DNA from: Sutterella wadsworthensis | GTDB lineage: Bacteria; Pseudomonadota; Gammaproteobacteria; Burkholderiales; Burkholderiaceae_F | Assembly: GCF_003315195.1 (NCBI RefSeq) | Contig: NZ_QNRV01000001.1 | Coordinates: forward strand, 186,001-250,000 | Direction: 5' to 3' | DNA: 64,000 nucleotides | Shown: one piece after another, positions 52,577-61,464 of the stretch | Layout: each line of letters starts with the position of its first letter | Numbering within the stretch: position 1 is the first letter of the stretch | Notes under the pieces: generated by a model | What the model was told of the DNA's origin: nothing | The model's input: only the letters and a program-made list of their open reading frames with translations | The model's database searches: none | Program-made: the position numbers and the translations under genes

Positions 52577-53404
52577 ATGCTCGAATGGCTTGATCGTTAT
52601 ATGGCTAAATTTGCCCAGACGGATCACATTCGGCGTGAGGAACATGCTCGCCGTCAGGAAGAGGCATCGCCGGCGCATGAAGAAGCGGTGGCCCTGCTTG
52701 AAGCCTTCCCATATTCCGGTTCTGGACGTGCACGCGTGATCGCCGCTGCGCTTTCTGCAATTTCTCAGGAAACACTTTTGGATGCGGCTTATGCCCGGCG
52801 GCTTTTGCGCGCCATGGTGGAAGGTTTCTCTCAGACTGGTGCAGATGTTCAGACGACGCTTGCGCCGGCTCAGGTTGCACTGAATCTCTTGCCTACGCTG
52901 CGGGCTGCTGCGACGGCCGGCGGGAGTGTCGGCGCACCGTTTGCGCTGATTGAAGGCACGCTGGCCATGCGTACAGGACAGTTCGATGTGGCCATCAAGC
53001 GGCTGGGCGACGCTAACCGTGAATTGCGCGCATCTCTTGTGGAAGACTGGTCTGAGCTTCTGCCGTCATCACTGGACGGCGACATGCTGCCCGCTGCTGT
53101 TGAATTGGCTGCCGATACGCTTTCACAGCTTGAGAATCCGGATCTTCGCTTCTGGACGCGCGTGCTGCTGACGGTTCCGGGTGATCAACTGGGTGTGCCG
53201 CATCCTGATGAGCTGCTGCTTGCTGCTGGCGAGCTCGCGCTCAATCTTCACCGCACAGCTGGTCTGGTGAATAAGCCTGAACCCGAAGAGCGCCGGCAGC
53301 TTCTGGAATCGGCGGATAAGCACTATCGAAGTCTCTTCAATGGGCTCCATCCTCAGGCAGCAGGGTGCCGAAGACTGTTCGGACGTATTGATCAGGGCGA
53401 ATAA
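52577..53404 (+). CDS. Helical cytoplasmic protein of unknown function
   Basis: A 275-residue, almost entirely alpha-helical protein without signal or membrane segments. The pattern of Ala/Leu-rich helices (ALLEAFPYSGSGRARVIAAA, APAQVALNLLPTLRAAATAG, MLPAAVELAADTLSQL, LLLAAGELALNLHRTAGL) suggests TPR- or HEAT-like repeats. The ATG at 52577 has a perfect AGGAGG seven bases upstream, so it is well expressed and real. I do not recognise a family. Confidence 0.7.
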   Translation: MLEWLDRYMAKFAQTDHIRREEHARRQEEASPAHEEAVALLEAFPYSGSGRARVIAAALSAISQETLLDAAYARRLLRAMVEGFSQTGADVQTTLAPAQVALNLLPTLRAAATAGGSVGAPFALIEGTLAMRTGQFDVAIKRLGDANRELRASLVEDWSELLPSSLDGDMLPAAVELAADTLSQLENPDLRFWTRVLLTVPGDQLGVPHPDELLLAAGELALNLHRTAGLVNKPEPEERRQLLESADKHYRSLFNGLHPQAAGCRRLFGRIDQGE

Positions 53405-53452
53405 CGGACCGCAGTGTCTGCCGTTATTCTGAGAAAACACTTCCAAAAAAGA

Positions 53453-53504
53453 GAAGGACTCGATAGAGAGCCTGTTGCGCGGCTATCGAGTCCTTCTTCG
53501 TTTT
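53453..53504. terminator. Bidirectional terminator between convergent genes
   Basis: GAAGGACTCGATAG (53453-53466) pairs perfectly with CTATCGAGTCCTTC (53483-53496), followed by TTCGTTTT on the plus strand. On the minus strand the tail reads TTTTTTGG a few bases on (53447-53440). It separates the 52577 gene from the phosphoethanolamine transferase gene. Confidence 0.85.
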
Positions 53505-53527
53505 CGCCTGATGGACGACTTGATCGT

Positions 53528-55969
53528 TTAGTGCGTCAGGTCGTAGGTCGGCACATAGGTTGTTGACTTGACGTTGAGCAGTCCGAGGACGGAGTGATAA
53601 AGGTTCTCATGAGTCACTCGGCCGGCGGCATTCTTTTCAAGCTTGCTGCGGTTGATGCTGAAGGTCTTTTCAAATCCCGGATCCATCCAGAGCACCATCG
53701 GCACTTCAGTCTGTTCCTTGGGCGCCATCCAGTAGGGGGCGCCGTGGAGGTAGAGACCGCCTTCACCGAGGGATTCGCCATGGTCGGAGACATAAACGAG
53801 TGCGGAATCGATGCTGCCGGACGTATCTTTAAGCATGCGGATCAGAGACGCCAGAACGTAATCCGTTTCGCGCACGCTGTTGTCGTAAGCGTTCATAACC
53901 GATTCGCGGCTGCAGCTCTTAAGGTCTGCATCGGTGCATTCCGGTTCGAAGAGCTTTCTGGCCTTGTCGGAGCGAAGCGAATAGGCCGGACCGTGAGACC
54001 CCATCATGTGAAGGAATAGTACCGTCGGACGGTCGGCGGGCAGTTTCCCAAGTTCGCCTTTCAATTCCGAGAGGAATACCCGGTCACCGCATTCGCCGTT
54101 GGGGCAGTCCTGCGGATTAGGCGTCGTCGCACGGGAGCTGACGCCCGTACAGGCACCTTTGCAGCCTGATTGATTGTCAATCCAGAGCACGTTGGCGCCG
54201 GCGCGGTTTAAGAGACTCGGGAGCTGTTCTTCAGAGAGGATTCGATCGCGGTTGTAGTCGCTGCGGCCAATACGGCTCATCATGCAGGGCAGAGAAACGT
54301 CGGTGGACGTCCCGCAGGCTTCAACGCGAGGGATGCTGATAATCTGAAGCTCGGAGAGCTGCGGATTGGTTTCGCGGCTGTAACCCGCGAGCTGCCAGGA
54401 GGCTGAGCGCGTGGTTTCGCCTACCATCACAACGAGCACTGCCGGACGAGACGGCTTGACGGCAAGCGACGGGGAAGGGTCGACGGCCACACGCGGACCG
54501 TTGTTTTCCGGGCTCGAGTCACCCACGATGGTGCGCATGCCTGAATAGACGACATTAACCGGCGCGATCATGTAGCGCAGTGACTTGTCGTTTCTCATCG
54601 CACCGGCGAAAGCCTGGAAATTGAGGCCGATGAGCGCAACGCCTACCGCAGCAAACCCAATGGAGGTAAAGAGCCGGCGAAGGAATACCAGCAGACGGCG
54701 CAGCAGCGTCGGGCGAGCAGTGCTGGCGGATTTCTTTAGATTCGCGGCCAGCGTGACGAGCATCGGCGGCAGCCAGGCGGCCAGGAAGAGGAGAACGGAG
54801 CGGGTGCTCAGATAGGCTTGTGCTTCTGCCGGATCGGTGGCAAGGAAGTTGCGGACCATGTCCGGCGTCATCGCCGTGCCGTAAAGATAGGCGGCAGCAA
54901 AAGCGGCGGCTCCGAGCGTATTCAAAATCAGCAGCAGAATGCGGAAGACCATCTTCGGCAGCAGTCCGCAGAGTTCAATGATTGCTGCGGAGACGAATGC
55001 AAAGGCGGCCGTCGTGCCCAGGCTTAGGATAAGCGAGTCGGTCGTGACGAGGTTGTTGTCAATCGCGAGCTTGGCGGTCATCGGACCATTGAAGACGATG
55101 GCCCACCAGAGACTCGTGAAAAGATAAAGCGTCACGCGGCCGGGCTGATCCTCAGTCGAACGGCGGCCGAAAGGCAGCAGCGCGCGAAGCTTGCGCACCA
55201 GTCCGGCGCGGTCAAAAGCGGCAATATAGATGCCCGCAGAAATCAGCCAGTCCAGCGCCAACGCGGCAAAAACATGCGACGGGAAGTGCGCTCCCACCAC
55301 CACGCGGGCGAACCCTGCGCCGAAACCCGAAAGGAGTGCCAGTGCGAGCAGCAGACGGGCAAGTCTGGGCCTGAAGTCGCGGAAAGCGAAGTAGAGCGGA
55401 AGCAGGCAGAAGCCGCTGCCGGCAGCGCCGCTTGGCCAGCAGCGTCCCGGTTTCGGCAGGAAGGGCAGACCGGGATCCGCCACGGCGGCGCTGCCGCCGA
55501 ATTCAGTGACGCTCCAGGGGCAGGAGACGCCGGTGGACTGCTTCAACCACCAGAGGAGTCCCACGCAGAGGAGCGCAGCGCCCACGGCATAGTAAAGACG
55601 CGAGAGGATGAGATTGCAGTGCGCCGCATCTTCGTGGTCGCCGAGAATGACTGCCGCGCGGCGGCACTGATGCAGATAGGTGAGAGCACCCAGCACGCAC
55701 GCGAAAAGCACGCCGGAAATGACCTTCGGCATGAAGTGGAGCCAGAACTCAATACGGCCGTCTGCATGAAGCGGCCAGGCATTGTTCACATAGAACTGAT
55801 GTTCAAAGGCGAGATCGAACCCGTGAGGCGGATTGGTCCACAGCCAAAAAAGCAGCCAGGCGGGTACGAGCAGCCAAAGGACGATGTTCCAGTCAGCCGT
55901 TTTGCGTGCATAGGGCAAACTGAAGTCGGATGCGGAACTGCTGCGGAACAGGTTGAAAATGGACGACAT
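53528..55969 (-). CDS. PAP2-domain/EptA (MCR-type) phosphoethanolamine transferase fusion
   Basis: One 813-residue inner-membrane protein with two enzymes' worth of sequence. Residues about 28-255 are a PAP2-like membrane domain: FLPKPGRCWPSGAAGSGF, LPLYFAFRDFRPRLARLL and RVVVGAHFPSHVFAALALDW. The usual GGHA/SGHA histidine at about 182 is Ala (SGAA), while the GAH histidine at about 228 is kept. Residues 280-813 are an EptA/MCR-type lipid A transferase: five more helices, then the periplasmic domain with GETTR (nucleophile Thr519, metal Glu518), SHGP (His660), VSDHGESLGE (Asp729, His730) and several Cys pairs. The enzyme would add phosphoethanolamine to lipid A and lower affinity for cationic peptides. 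Elsewhere these genes are separate neighbours (as pap2 beside mcr-1). An OmpR-type two-component system is divergent from it. Confidence 0.88.
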   Translation of the reverse strand: MSSIFNLFRSSSASDFSLPYARKTADWNIVLWLLVPAWLLFWLWTNPPHGFDLAFEHQFYVNNAWPLHADGRIEFWLHFMPKVISGVLFACVLGALTYLHQCRRAAVILGDHEDAAHCNLILSRLYYAVGAALLCVGLLWWLKQSTGVSCPWSVTEFGGSAAVADPGLPFLPKPGRCWPSGAAGSGFCLLPLYFAFRDFRPRLARLLLALALLSGFGAGFARVVVGAHFPSHVFAALALDWLISAGIYIAAFDRAGLVRKLRALLPFGRRSTEDQPGRVTLYLFTSLWWAIVFNGPMTAKLAIDNNLVTTDSLILSLGTTAAFAFVSAAIIELCGLLPKMVFRILLLILNTLGAAAFAAAYLYGTAMTPDMVRNFLATDPAEAQAYLSTRSVLLFLAAWLPPMLVTLAANLKKSASTARPTLLRRLLVFLRRLFTSIGFAAVGVALIGLNFQAFAGAMRNDKSLRYMIAPVNVVYSGMRTIVGDSSPENNGPRVAVDPSPSLAVKPSRPAVLVVMVGETTRSASWQLAGYSRETNPQLSELQIISIPRVEACGTSTDVSLPCMMSRIGRSDYNRDRILSEEQLPSLLNRAGANVLWIDNQSGCKGACTGVSSRATTPNPQDCPNGECGDRVFLSELKGELGKLPADRPTVLFLHMMGSHGPAYSLRSDKARKLFEPECTDADLKSCSRESVMNAYDNSVRETDYVLASLIRMLKDTSGSIDSALVYVSDHGESLGEGGLYLHGAPYWMAPKEQTEVPMVLWMDPGFEKTFSINRSKLEKNAAGRVTHENLYHSVLGLLNVKSTTYVPTYDLTH

Positions 55970-56258
55970 AATGATTCACAAACTGAGCGGTGACGCTCAG
56001 AGCTTTGCGAGTCCTGACCCTCTCGGGACTCTGACGGTGGTGATTTTTCCCAATGTCTGTCAAGGCGGTGTAAAGCGTCCGTCAAAAGCCCGTCAAAAAA
56101 GAGAATTCATGAGTGAAAACAAGATGATCGGTAAACAAAATTCACGCTGCGAATGCTAACGAAGACGTCGTCCCATAAAATGTGGTGCTGTGATGCGTTG
56201 ACGACATGGACAGTCCGTTTTGCGCATCTTTGGCAGACTTCAATGCAGCGAGGAACGA

Positions 56259-56963
56259 ATGGCTAACCGCATCCTGGTCGTGGACGATAATTCAGATATT
56301 CGAGAAAACATATGCGAATACCTGAACTTACGCGGCCATCAAACGATCGGCGCTTCGGATGCTGCATCGGCCGCTCAATTGATTGCCGAAGAAGACATTG
56401 CGCTCATTGTTTTGGATGTGGGGCTGCCCGGGGAAGACGGAATGAGCTTTTGCCGCCGGCTTCGTCTCGCGGGGTCTTCAATACTGATCCTGATGCTCAC
56501 GGCGCGCGATGCCGTTGACGACCGCGTGGCGGGGCTGGAGTCCGGAGCGGACGATTACGTCATCAAACCTTTTTCACTGCTTGAGCTTAATGCCCGCGTG
56601 GAAGCTCTTCTGCGGCGTGCGGGACGAAGCGGCATGACTGCCGGTGCGTCAAAGAAACTGCAGGTGGGCCCCCTAGTGCTCGACCCGGATGCGCTCTCAG
56701 TTGAACGCGAGGGCAAATCGCTTCGTCTTAACCCAACTTGTTTCCGCATTCTCACGGTGCTGATGCGGGCGAGTCCCCGCGTTGTCAGCCGAGAGGAATT
56801 GGAAAGCAAAGTTTGGTCTGATGGTGCGCCGATCTCTGATAGTCTCAGAAGCAACCTCTATCTTCTTCGGCAGGCGCTCGACAAACCTTTCAATGTTCCA
56901 ATGCTGAAAACGCACCCCGGTGCCGGCTGGTCTGTCTGTGCGCCCGATGGGGTGAAGGGATAA
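56259..56963 (+). CDS. OmpR/PhoB-family response regulator (PmrA/QseB-like)
   Basis: Transcription factor of 234 residues. Receiver: acidic pocket VVDDNSD (Asp9, Asp10), phosphoacceptor Asp53 (LDVGLPGEDG), Thr81, Lys103 (VIKPFSLLEL). Winged-helix domain: LRLNPTCFRILTVLMRASPR, VVSREELESKVWSD and the recognition helix region LRSNLYLLRQALDKPF. The ATG at 56259 has GAGGAA upstream; an open frame extends 13 codons further up. Paired with the kinase 25 bases downstream, and divergent from the eptA-like gene, which it probably controls. Confidence 0.9.
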   Translation: MANRILVVDDNSDIRENICEYLNLRGHQTIGASDAASAAQLIAEEDIALIVLDVGLPGEDGMSFCRRLRLAGSSILILMLTARDAVDDRVAGLESGADDYVIKPFSLLELNARVEALLRRAGRSGMTAGASKKLQVGPLVLDPDALSVEREGKSLRLNPTCFRILTVLMRASPRVVSREELESKVWSDGAPISDSLRSNLYLLRQALDKPFNVPMLKTHPGAGWSVCAPDGVKG

Positions 56964-56988
56964 CCTTCATGCTGCTGGCTGGAAAGGA

Positions 56989-58515
56989 GTGAGCGCCAGA
57001 GCATTTATTGTAAACAAATATATTCGGCCGCAAAGCACGGCGAGACCCAAGATGACGAATTTGAGCGGCAGGAGTCGTGAAAACCTGCAGTTGAGCGCTG
57101 CGCAGGAGGAGAGGATTTCTCCCTCATCAGCTGTTCAGTCAGGCAGTCCCTATGAAGCGCAAGGGGGCTTATCCCAAGCATCGCCTCAGGCGCATGATCA
57201 GCAGCGAGAGCTCCATCAGAAGCCGCCGAGAGGTCTTTCACAGCGCATTATGCTTGCGCTTACGGTGCTCCTCACCGGTTTGGCTGCGCTTTATTCCGCA
57301 GCGATGGTAGGCGTCATCGGCTATACCGAAGAAGAGCTTATTTCGAGCTTTCTTGAGGACGACATGGATTATGTGGTTTCGCAGATCGAACGAGGCGATA
57401 CCGCAATAGGGCTGCCGCACGCTGATGTGTATGGCGACGCGCCGGGATTGAAGCCTGTGCCGGCCCAGTTTCAGGACTGCCCGTTCGGGTTTACTGAAAT
57501 TACCGAAGCGCCGGCTGTATTTGTATGGCGGCGTGCCTGGCAGGGCGGGAGCCTGATGATCGTGCGTGATCAGGAAGGGTTCGAAGAAAAGGAGCAGGAG
57601 CTCTTTATCTTGATGCTCGCTGTGCTGCTCGTGGTGTTCTTGGTCGGGGCTGCGGCCGGCAAACGTCTGGCGGTGCAGGTTATGCGGCCGGTGGAAAAAC
57701 TCGCTGCTGCCGTTCGTGCGGCATCGTCACAAAATACTTGGAAGCCGCTTCCCAAAGAGCTGATCACCCGAGACGAAGTGGGGAATCTTGCTGCAGAGCT
57801 TTCGGCCTCAATGCATCGTCTGTTTAAAGCATTGAAGCGAGAAAAAGCTTTCACAGGCGACGTGAGTCACGAACTGCGCACGCCCTTGACCGTGATCGAG
57901 ACGAGCGTGGAGCTCCTCAAGCTCACCGAACTCACAGCTGCCCAGCAGCGGCAGGTGGACAAGATCGAACGGTCGTCCAAAATGATGCACGAGCTTGTAG
58001 AAGGGTTCCTCGCATTTGCTCGGCTCTCTGAAAACGCGGGCAGCGACCGAGTGAGCGACGTGCTTCAGGCTGTCGGCCGCTTATGGATCCCGGAGGCCGC
58101 AAAGGCTGGCCGCCAGCTTGTTTTTCGCCAAGAAGACTGCTGTCCGGGGAGCTTTTCGCCGCTTCTTCTGAGCACTGTGGTGTCGAACCTCGTCAAGAAT
58201 GCGCTCGCCTACTCGCATGAAGGGGAGATCAAAGTGACTGAGACGAGTACGGGCATCGTCGTTGCCGATCATGGCGACCCTATTCCTCCAGCGGAGCAGA
58301 AGCGGATTTTCGAACCTTTTGTCCGGGGAAAGGCGAGTGCGGATATCGAACAGACGGGGTTTGGTCTGGGACTGTCCATCGTTTGGCGCATCTGTATGCG
58401 CATGGGGTGGCAGGTGAATCTTGCTTCGGGTCCCGATGGCAACGCCTTCACCGTAACGTTGGTGAGTCCGGCAGATGCTGCTGAGCCTGTCCGCCGCTCC
58501 GATGAGCTCGGGTGA
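56989..58515 (+). CDS. Sensor histidine kinase partner of the OmpR-type regulator
   Basis: Membrane kinase of 508 residues. Two membrane helices at about 87-110 and 206-225 enclose a 95-residue periplasmic sensor (EEELISSFLEDDMDYVVSQI to RRAWQGGSLMIVRD). Then HAMP-like MRPVEKLAAAVRAAS, the HisKA box with His294 (FTGDVSHELRTPLTVIETS), and ATPase motifs NLVKNALAYS, EPFVRGKAS and TGFGLGLSIV. The first 85 residues are a hydrophilic, Gln/Ser-rich cytoplasmic extension that is unusual. The start is taken at GTG 56989, whose ribosome site is poor; ATG 57052 would shorten the extension by 21 residues. Acidic residues (EEE, EDDMD) in the sensor recall metal or peptide sensing by PmrB/PhoQ. Confidence 0.88.
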   Translation: MSARAFIVNKYIRPQSTARPKMTNLSGRSRENLQLSAAQEERISPSSAVQSGSPYEAQGGLSQASPQAHDQQRELHQKPPRGLSQRIMLALTVLLTGLAALYSAAMVGVIGYTEEELISSFLEDDMDYVVSQIERGDTAIGLPHADVYGDAPGLKPVPAQFQDCPFGFTEITEAPAVFVWRRAWQGGSLMIVRDQEGFEEKEQELFILMLAVLLVVFLVGAAAGKRLAVQVMRPVEKLAAAVRAASSQNTWKPLPKELITRDEVGNLAAELSASMHRLFKALKREKAFTGDVSHELRTPLTVIETSVELLKLTELTAAQQRQVDKIERSSKMMHELVEGFLAFARLSENAGSDRVSDVLQAVGRLWIPEAAKAGRQLVFRQEDCCPGSFSPLLLSTVVSNLVKNALAYSHEGEIKVTETSTGIVVADHGDPIPPAEQKRIFEPFVRGKASADIEQTGFGLGLSIVWRICMRMGWQVNLASGPDGNAFTVTLVSPADAAEPVRRSDELG

Positions 58516-58871
58516 GGCACCCAATCCGGCATACGCCCTGCATGTTTGAATCAATGTGTCGGCTGAGCCCTATTCGCCGCGGATAAGGGGCCGGCCGGCA
58601 TCAAAGTGCAGGGGGCTTTCTCCATCCAAAAAACGCATAAAAAGGCATTGCTATTAAGCATTGGACATCACTGCTCTTGAAACAGAGAATGTATTCGCAC
58701 GAACCCACCTGCGGTCTGTTCTTTTAACGGACCTCTCTCCTAAAGTGCAGCAGCACTGCAGGCGGCCGATGGTGCGCAGCGAAATATTGAAATAAGTTGG
58801 CATTTTAATTAAGCAATGCTTATTCAATTATTCGCTGACAAGAAAAAACTCTGATTTGCAAGGAGGCCGCG
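58516..58871. other. Intergenic region with a palindrome, upstream of the Tat redox cluster
   Basis: About 355 bases, AT-rich towards the end, no gene. TAAGCAATGCTTA at 58810-58822 is a perfect 6-1-6 palindrome 50 bases before the first start. A related imperfect repeat, ATTGCT-ATT-AAGCAT, is at 58647-58661. Both may bind a regulator of the cluster. Confidence 0.45.
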
Positions 58872-59825
58872 ATGAGCCTTTGCGGTATTTCGCGTCGGCG
58901 TTTAATCGCCGGAACAGCTGCGGCTGCAGCGCTCTCGCAGGTGAGCGCGGAATCTTTATCGATCGCTTCGGCCGGCCGAGAAGCAGTTGTATATCAAACG
59001 ACATCATTGACGGCCGAAGGGTTAGTTGCTGCTCTGCGATCCGTGCAGAGCACGTTTAAAGGCCGCATCGCGGTGAAGCTTCATACGGGCGAACCGCACG
59101 GTCCCAACATTTTGCCGCGCGAATGGGTGAAAGCTCTCATAAATGAGCTGCCGGACGCCGTGATCGTTGAAACGAATACGCTTTACGGCGGGCCGCGGGC
59201 TGCAGCGTCCCGACATCGTGAAACGCTCGTTACAAACGGCTGGACTTTCGCGCCCGTTGACATCTTGGATGAAGAGGGCGGCACACCATGGCCGATTGCG
59301 GGCGGCAGTCGGCTCAAGTCCGTGACGGTGGGATCTCATTTGGATCGCTATGACTCGATGCTGGTGCTCACCCATTTCAAAGGGCATGGCATGGCGGGCT
59401 TCGGCGGATCGCTCAAAAACGTTGCTATCGGCTGCGCTTCCGGACGCGAGGGAAAGGCTGAGATTCATCAGGGCTGGGAACGCGGCCCGGCATTTCTCGA
59501 ACGCATGGCTGATGCCGGGAAGGCAGTGACGGATCACTTTCAGGGCCGCATTGCCTATATCAACGTGCTGCGCCGCATGTCGGTGGACTGCGACTGTACA
59601 GGCACATCGGCTGCCGAGCCCGAAGCTCGCGATCTCGGCATTCTGGCTTCGACTGACATTTTGGCCGTCGATCTGGCCTCCATTGATTGGGTTGGAACGC
59701 TTCCGCCGGCAGAACGCCGCCCGCTCGAGGAGCGCATCGCTTCACGAAGCGGCCTTACGCAGCTCGATGCCATGGAAAGGCTTGCCATGGGCGTGAGGCG
59801 ATACCGCATTGAATCGCTTGGATAA
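58872..59825 (+). CDS. Tat-signal DUF362 protein
   Basis: A 317-residue exported protein of the DUF362 family, whose biochemical role is not established (some members carry ferredoxin domains; this one does not). GISRRRLIAGTAAAAALSQV is a Tat signal. DUF362 landmarks: IAVKLHTGEPHGPNILPREW near 55, IVETNTLYGG near 95, LVLTHFKGHGMAGFGGSLKNVAIGCA near 158-183, and CDCTGTSAAEPEARDLGILASTDILAVDLASID near 235-270, with a Cys-x-Cys pair as in many members. AAGGAGG before the ATG. First of four consecutive Tat-signal redox genes. Confidence 0.85.
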   Translation: MSLCGISRRRLIAGTAAAAALSQVSAESLSIASAGREAVVYQTTSLTAEGLVAALRSVQSTFKGRIAVKLHTGEPHGPNILPREWVKALINELPDAVIVETNTLYGGPRAAASRHRETLVTNGWTFAPVDILDEEGGTPWPIAGGSRLKSVTVGSHLDRYDSMLVLTHFKGHGMAGFGGSLKNVAIGCASGREGKAEIHQGWERGPAFLERMADAGKAVTDHFQGRIAYINVLRRMSVDCDCTGTSAAEPEARDLGILASTDILAVDLASIDWVGTLPPAERRPLEERIASRSGLTQLDAMERLAMGVRRYRIESLG

Positions 59826-59850
59826 CAAACCTCTTTTGGGAGACATAATC

Positions 59851-60435
59851 ATGAATGCTCAGCAATTATCACGCCGTCACGTGATGCAGCTCGCTGCCGG
59901 TGCATTGGCCAGTGCCGGGTTGGTTCGGGGAAGCCTGGCTGCCTCAGGTTCCGATACCCGTGCGAAAGCGATCATTATTTATTTTTCAAGGACCGGCACA
60001 ACCAAAGGGCTCGCCGAAGCTGCTGCCGCAGCAACCGGTGCAGATCTCCTCGAGCTCACGCTGAAGGAGCCTTATGCGGATGATTATTCGGCCATGACGG
60101 GCATCGCCCGCAGCGAACGCGCAAACAATGCCAGGCGAGAAATAGCCGCCGCGATTCCCGATCTTTCGGGCTATGACGTCGTTGTGATCGGCAGTCCCTA
60201 TTGGTGGGGAGGCTTGTCCATTCCGATGCGTACGTTCCTCATGGACCATCCGCTTGCGGGCAAACGTGTGCTGCCGTTCTGTGTTTCGGCAAGTTCGTCG
60301 CCCTCCGGTGCATGGGCCGATGTGCGCACTTTTTGTCCGAATGCTCAGATTGCCGAAGGCTTTCACACGACGGAAAGCCGTGCAGCCTCGAGCCGAGATG
60401 ATTTGGCCGCTTGGCTTAAGCGCAGCGGGCTTTGA
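59851..60435 (+). CDS. Tat-exported flavodoxin
   Basis: FMN electron carrier of 194 residues. The N-terminus is a Tat signal (QQLSRRHVMQLAAGALASAG), then the flavodoxin fold: phosphate loop YFSRTGTTKGLAEAA near residue 50, VVIGSPYWWGGLSIPMRTFL near 115-134 with Trp residues able to stack on the flavin, and VLPFCVSASSSPSG near 145. Bacterial flavodoxins are normally cytoplasmic; a folded FMN protein sent through Tat implies a periplasmic electron relay. The ATG at 59851 has GGGAGA nine bases upstream; an ATG-less extension to 59809 overlaps the preceding gene. The DUF362 gene ends 25 bases upstream. Confidence 0.87.
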   Translation: MNAQQLSRRHVMQLAAGALASAGLVRGSLAASGSDTRAKAIIIYFSRTGTTKGLAEAAAAATGADLLELTLKEPYADDYSAMTGIARSERANNARREIAAAIPDLSGYDVVVIGSPYWWGGLSIPMRTFLMDHPLAGKRVLPFCVSASSSPSGAWADVRTFCPNAQIAEGFHTTESRAASSRDDLAAWLKRSGL

Positions 60436-60524
60436 CGAAAAAACGGATGGAATGTTTTTTTGCTGCGGGAGATGCTGAAATGGGCGCAGGGCATAAAGAG
60501 AAGATCACAACGGCCAGTGATGTG

Positions 60525-61464
60525 ATGAGCGGCTTGAGGCTTTCGCTTTCACGCCGGCGCACGATTGAACTTGGGCTGGCGGTCGGGATGGCTTTCTCTG
60601 CGCCCGGCGTACGGGGAGCGGAGGCCCCCCAGAAGTATTTTTCTCGCCCGAAGTTTCGGCCGATGCGCTGATTCGTATTTATGAGAAGCTTTCGGGTGAT
60701 TTGTCCGGTCGCGTCGGCATCAAGATTCACGGCGGCGAAGCGGCCGTGAATCTCCCGCTTTTTCGTGCGCTTCAGGCCCATATTCCGGGAAGCCGTTTCG
60801 TTGAGACCAATTGGGCGAGCGATTTTGGCGGCAGCCGCCGGCATACGCAACGCATATTGCCGAAATTCGCAGCCAGGGCGTCGACTTTGCGCCGGTGGAC
60901 GTGCTCGACAGAGCAGAGCGCCCCGAGGATTATGTGAAACTTCCGATTCCTGACGGCGCAAACTTGAAAGAGATTGAAGTGTGCCGTGCGATGCTCGAAG
61001 ACTATGGCGGCATCGTTGTTCTCACCAATTTCAAGATTCCCAGCTTTGCGGGCTATACCGGTGCAGTGAAAAACATCGGCATCGGTTTGGCGTCGCCCGA
61101 CGGCAAGGCGCCCGTGCATGAGCCGGGCTACCAGCGCTCAGAAGCATTCTTCACGAACCTTGCGGATGCCGTTAAAGGGATAAAAGCGCGTATGGGCCGC
61201 AAGATGATAGCCATCTCAATTCTCTCCAATATTCATGCCGAACCCTTTGGCGGCGCAGCGCCGAAAACCGGAAACCTAGGGATTATTGGATCGTTGGATC
61301 CCGTGGCAGCCGATCAGGCGGCTTGCGATTTGATTTGGCAGCTGCCCAGCCATACCGCTCAAAGACAGCCCATTGACCAAAAAATAGATTCGGGTTGGCT
61401 GCAGCTCGAAAAGCTGGCGGCGGTAGGCGCTGGAAGCCGCATCTATCATCGAACGGGTGTATGA
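60525..61464 (+). pseudogene. Second Tat-signal DUF362 gene, two frameshifts
   Basis: Paralog of the 58872 gene spread over three frames. Part 1 (from about 60525) encodes LRLSLSRRRTIELGLAVGMA, a Tat signal ending GVRGAEAPQKYF. Part 2 (to about 60850) encodes LSGRVGIKIHGGEAAVNLPL and FVETNWASDFGGSRR. Part 3 (60850-61464) encodes THIAEIRSQGVDFAPVDVLD, VVLTNFKIPSFAGYTGAVKN and NLGIIGSLDPVAADQAACDL. Each shift is explained by one missing base, in a T run near 60639 and in CAACG near 60850. The Cys-x-Cys pair of the first copy is absent (NIHAEPFGG instead). Real decay or homopolymer sequence errors are both possible; with the two bases restored the gene would be complete. Confidence 0.8.
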
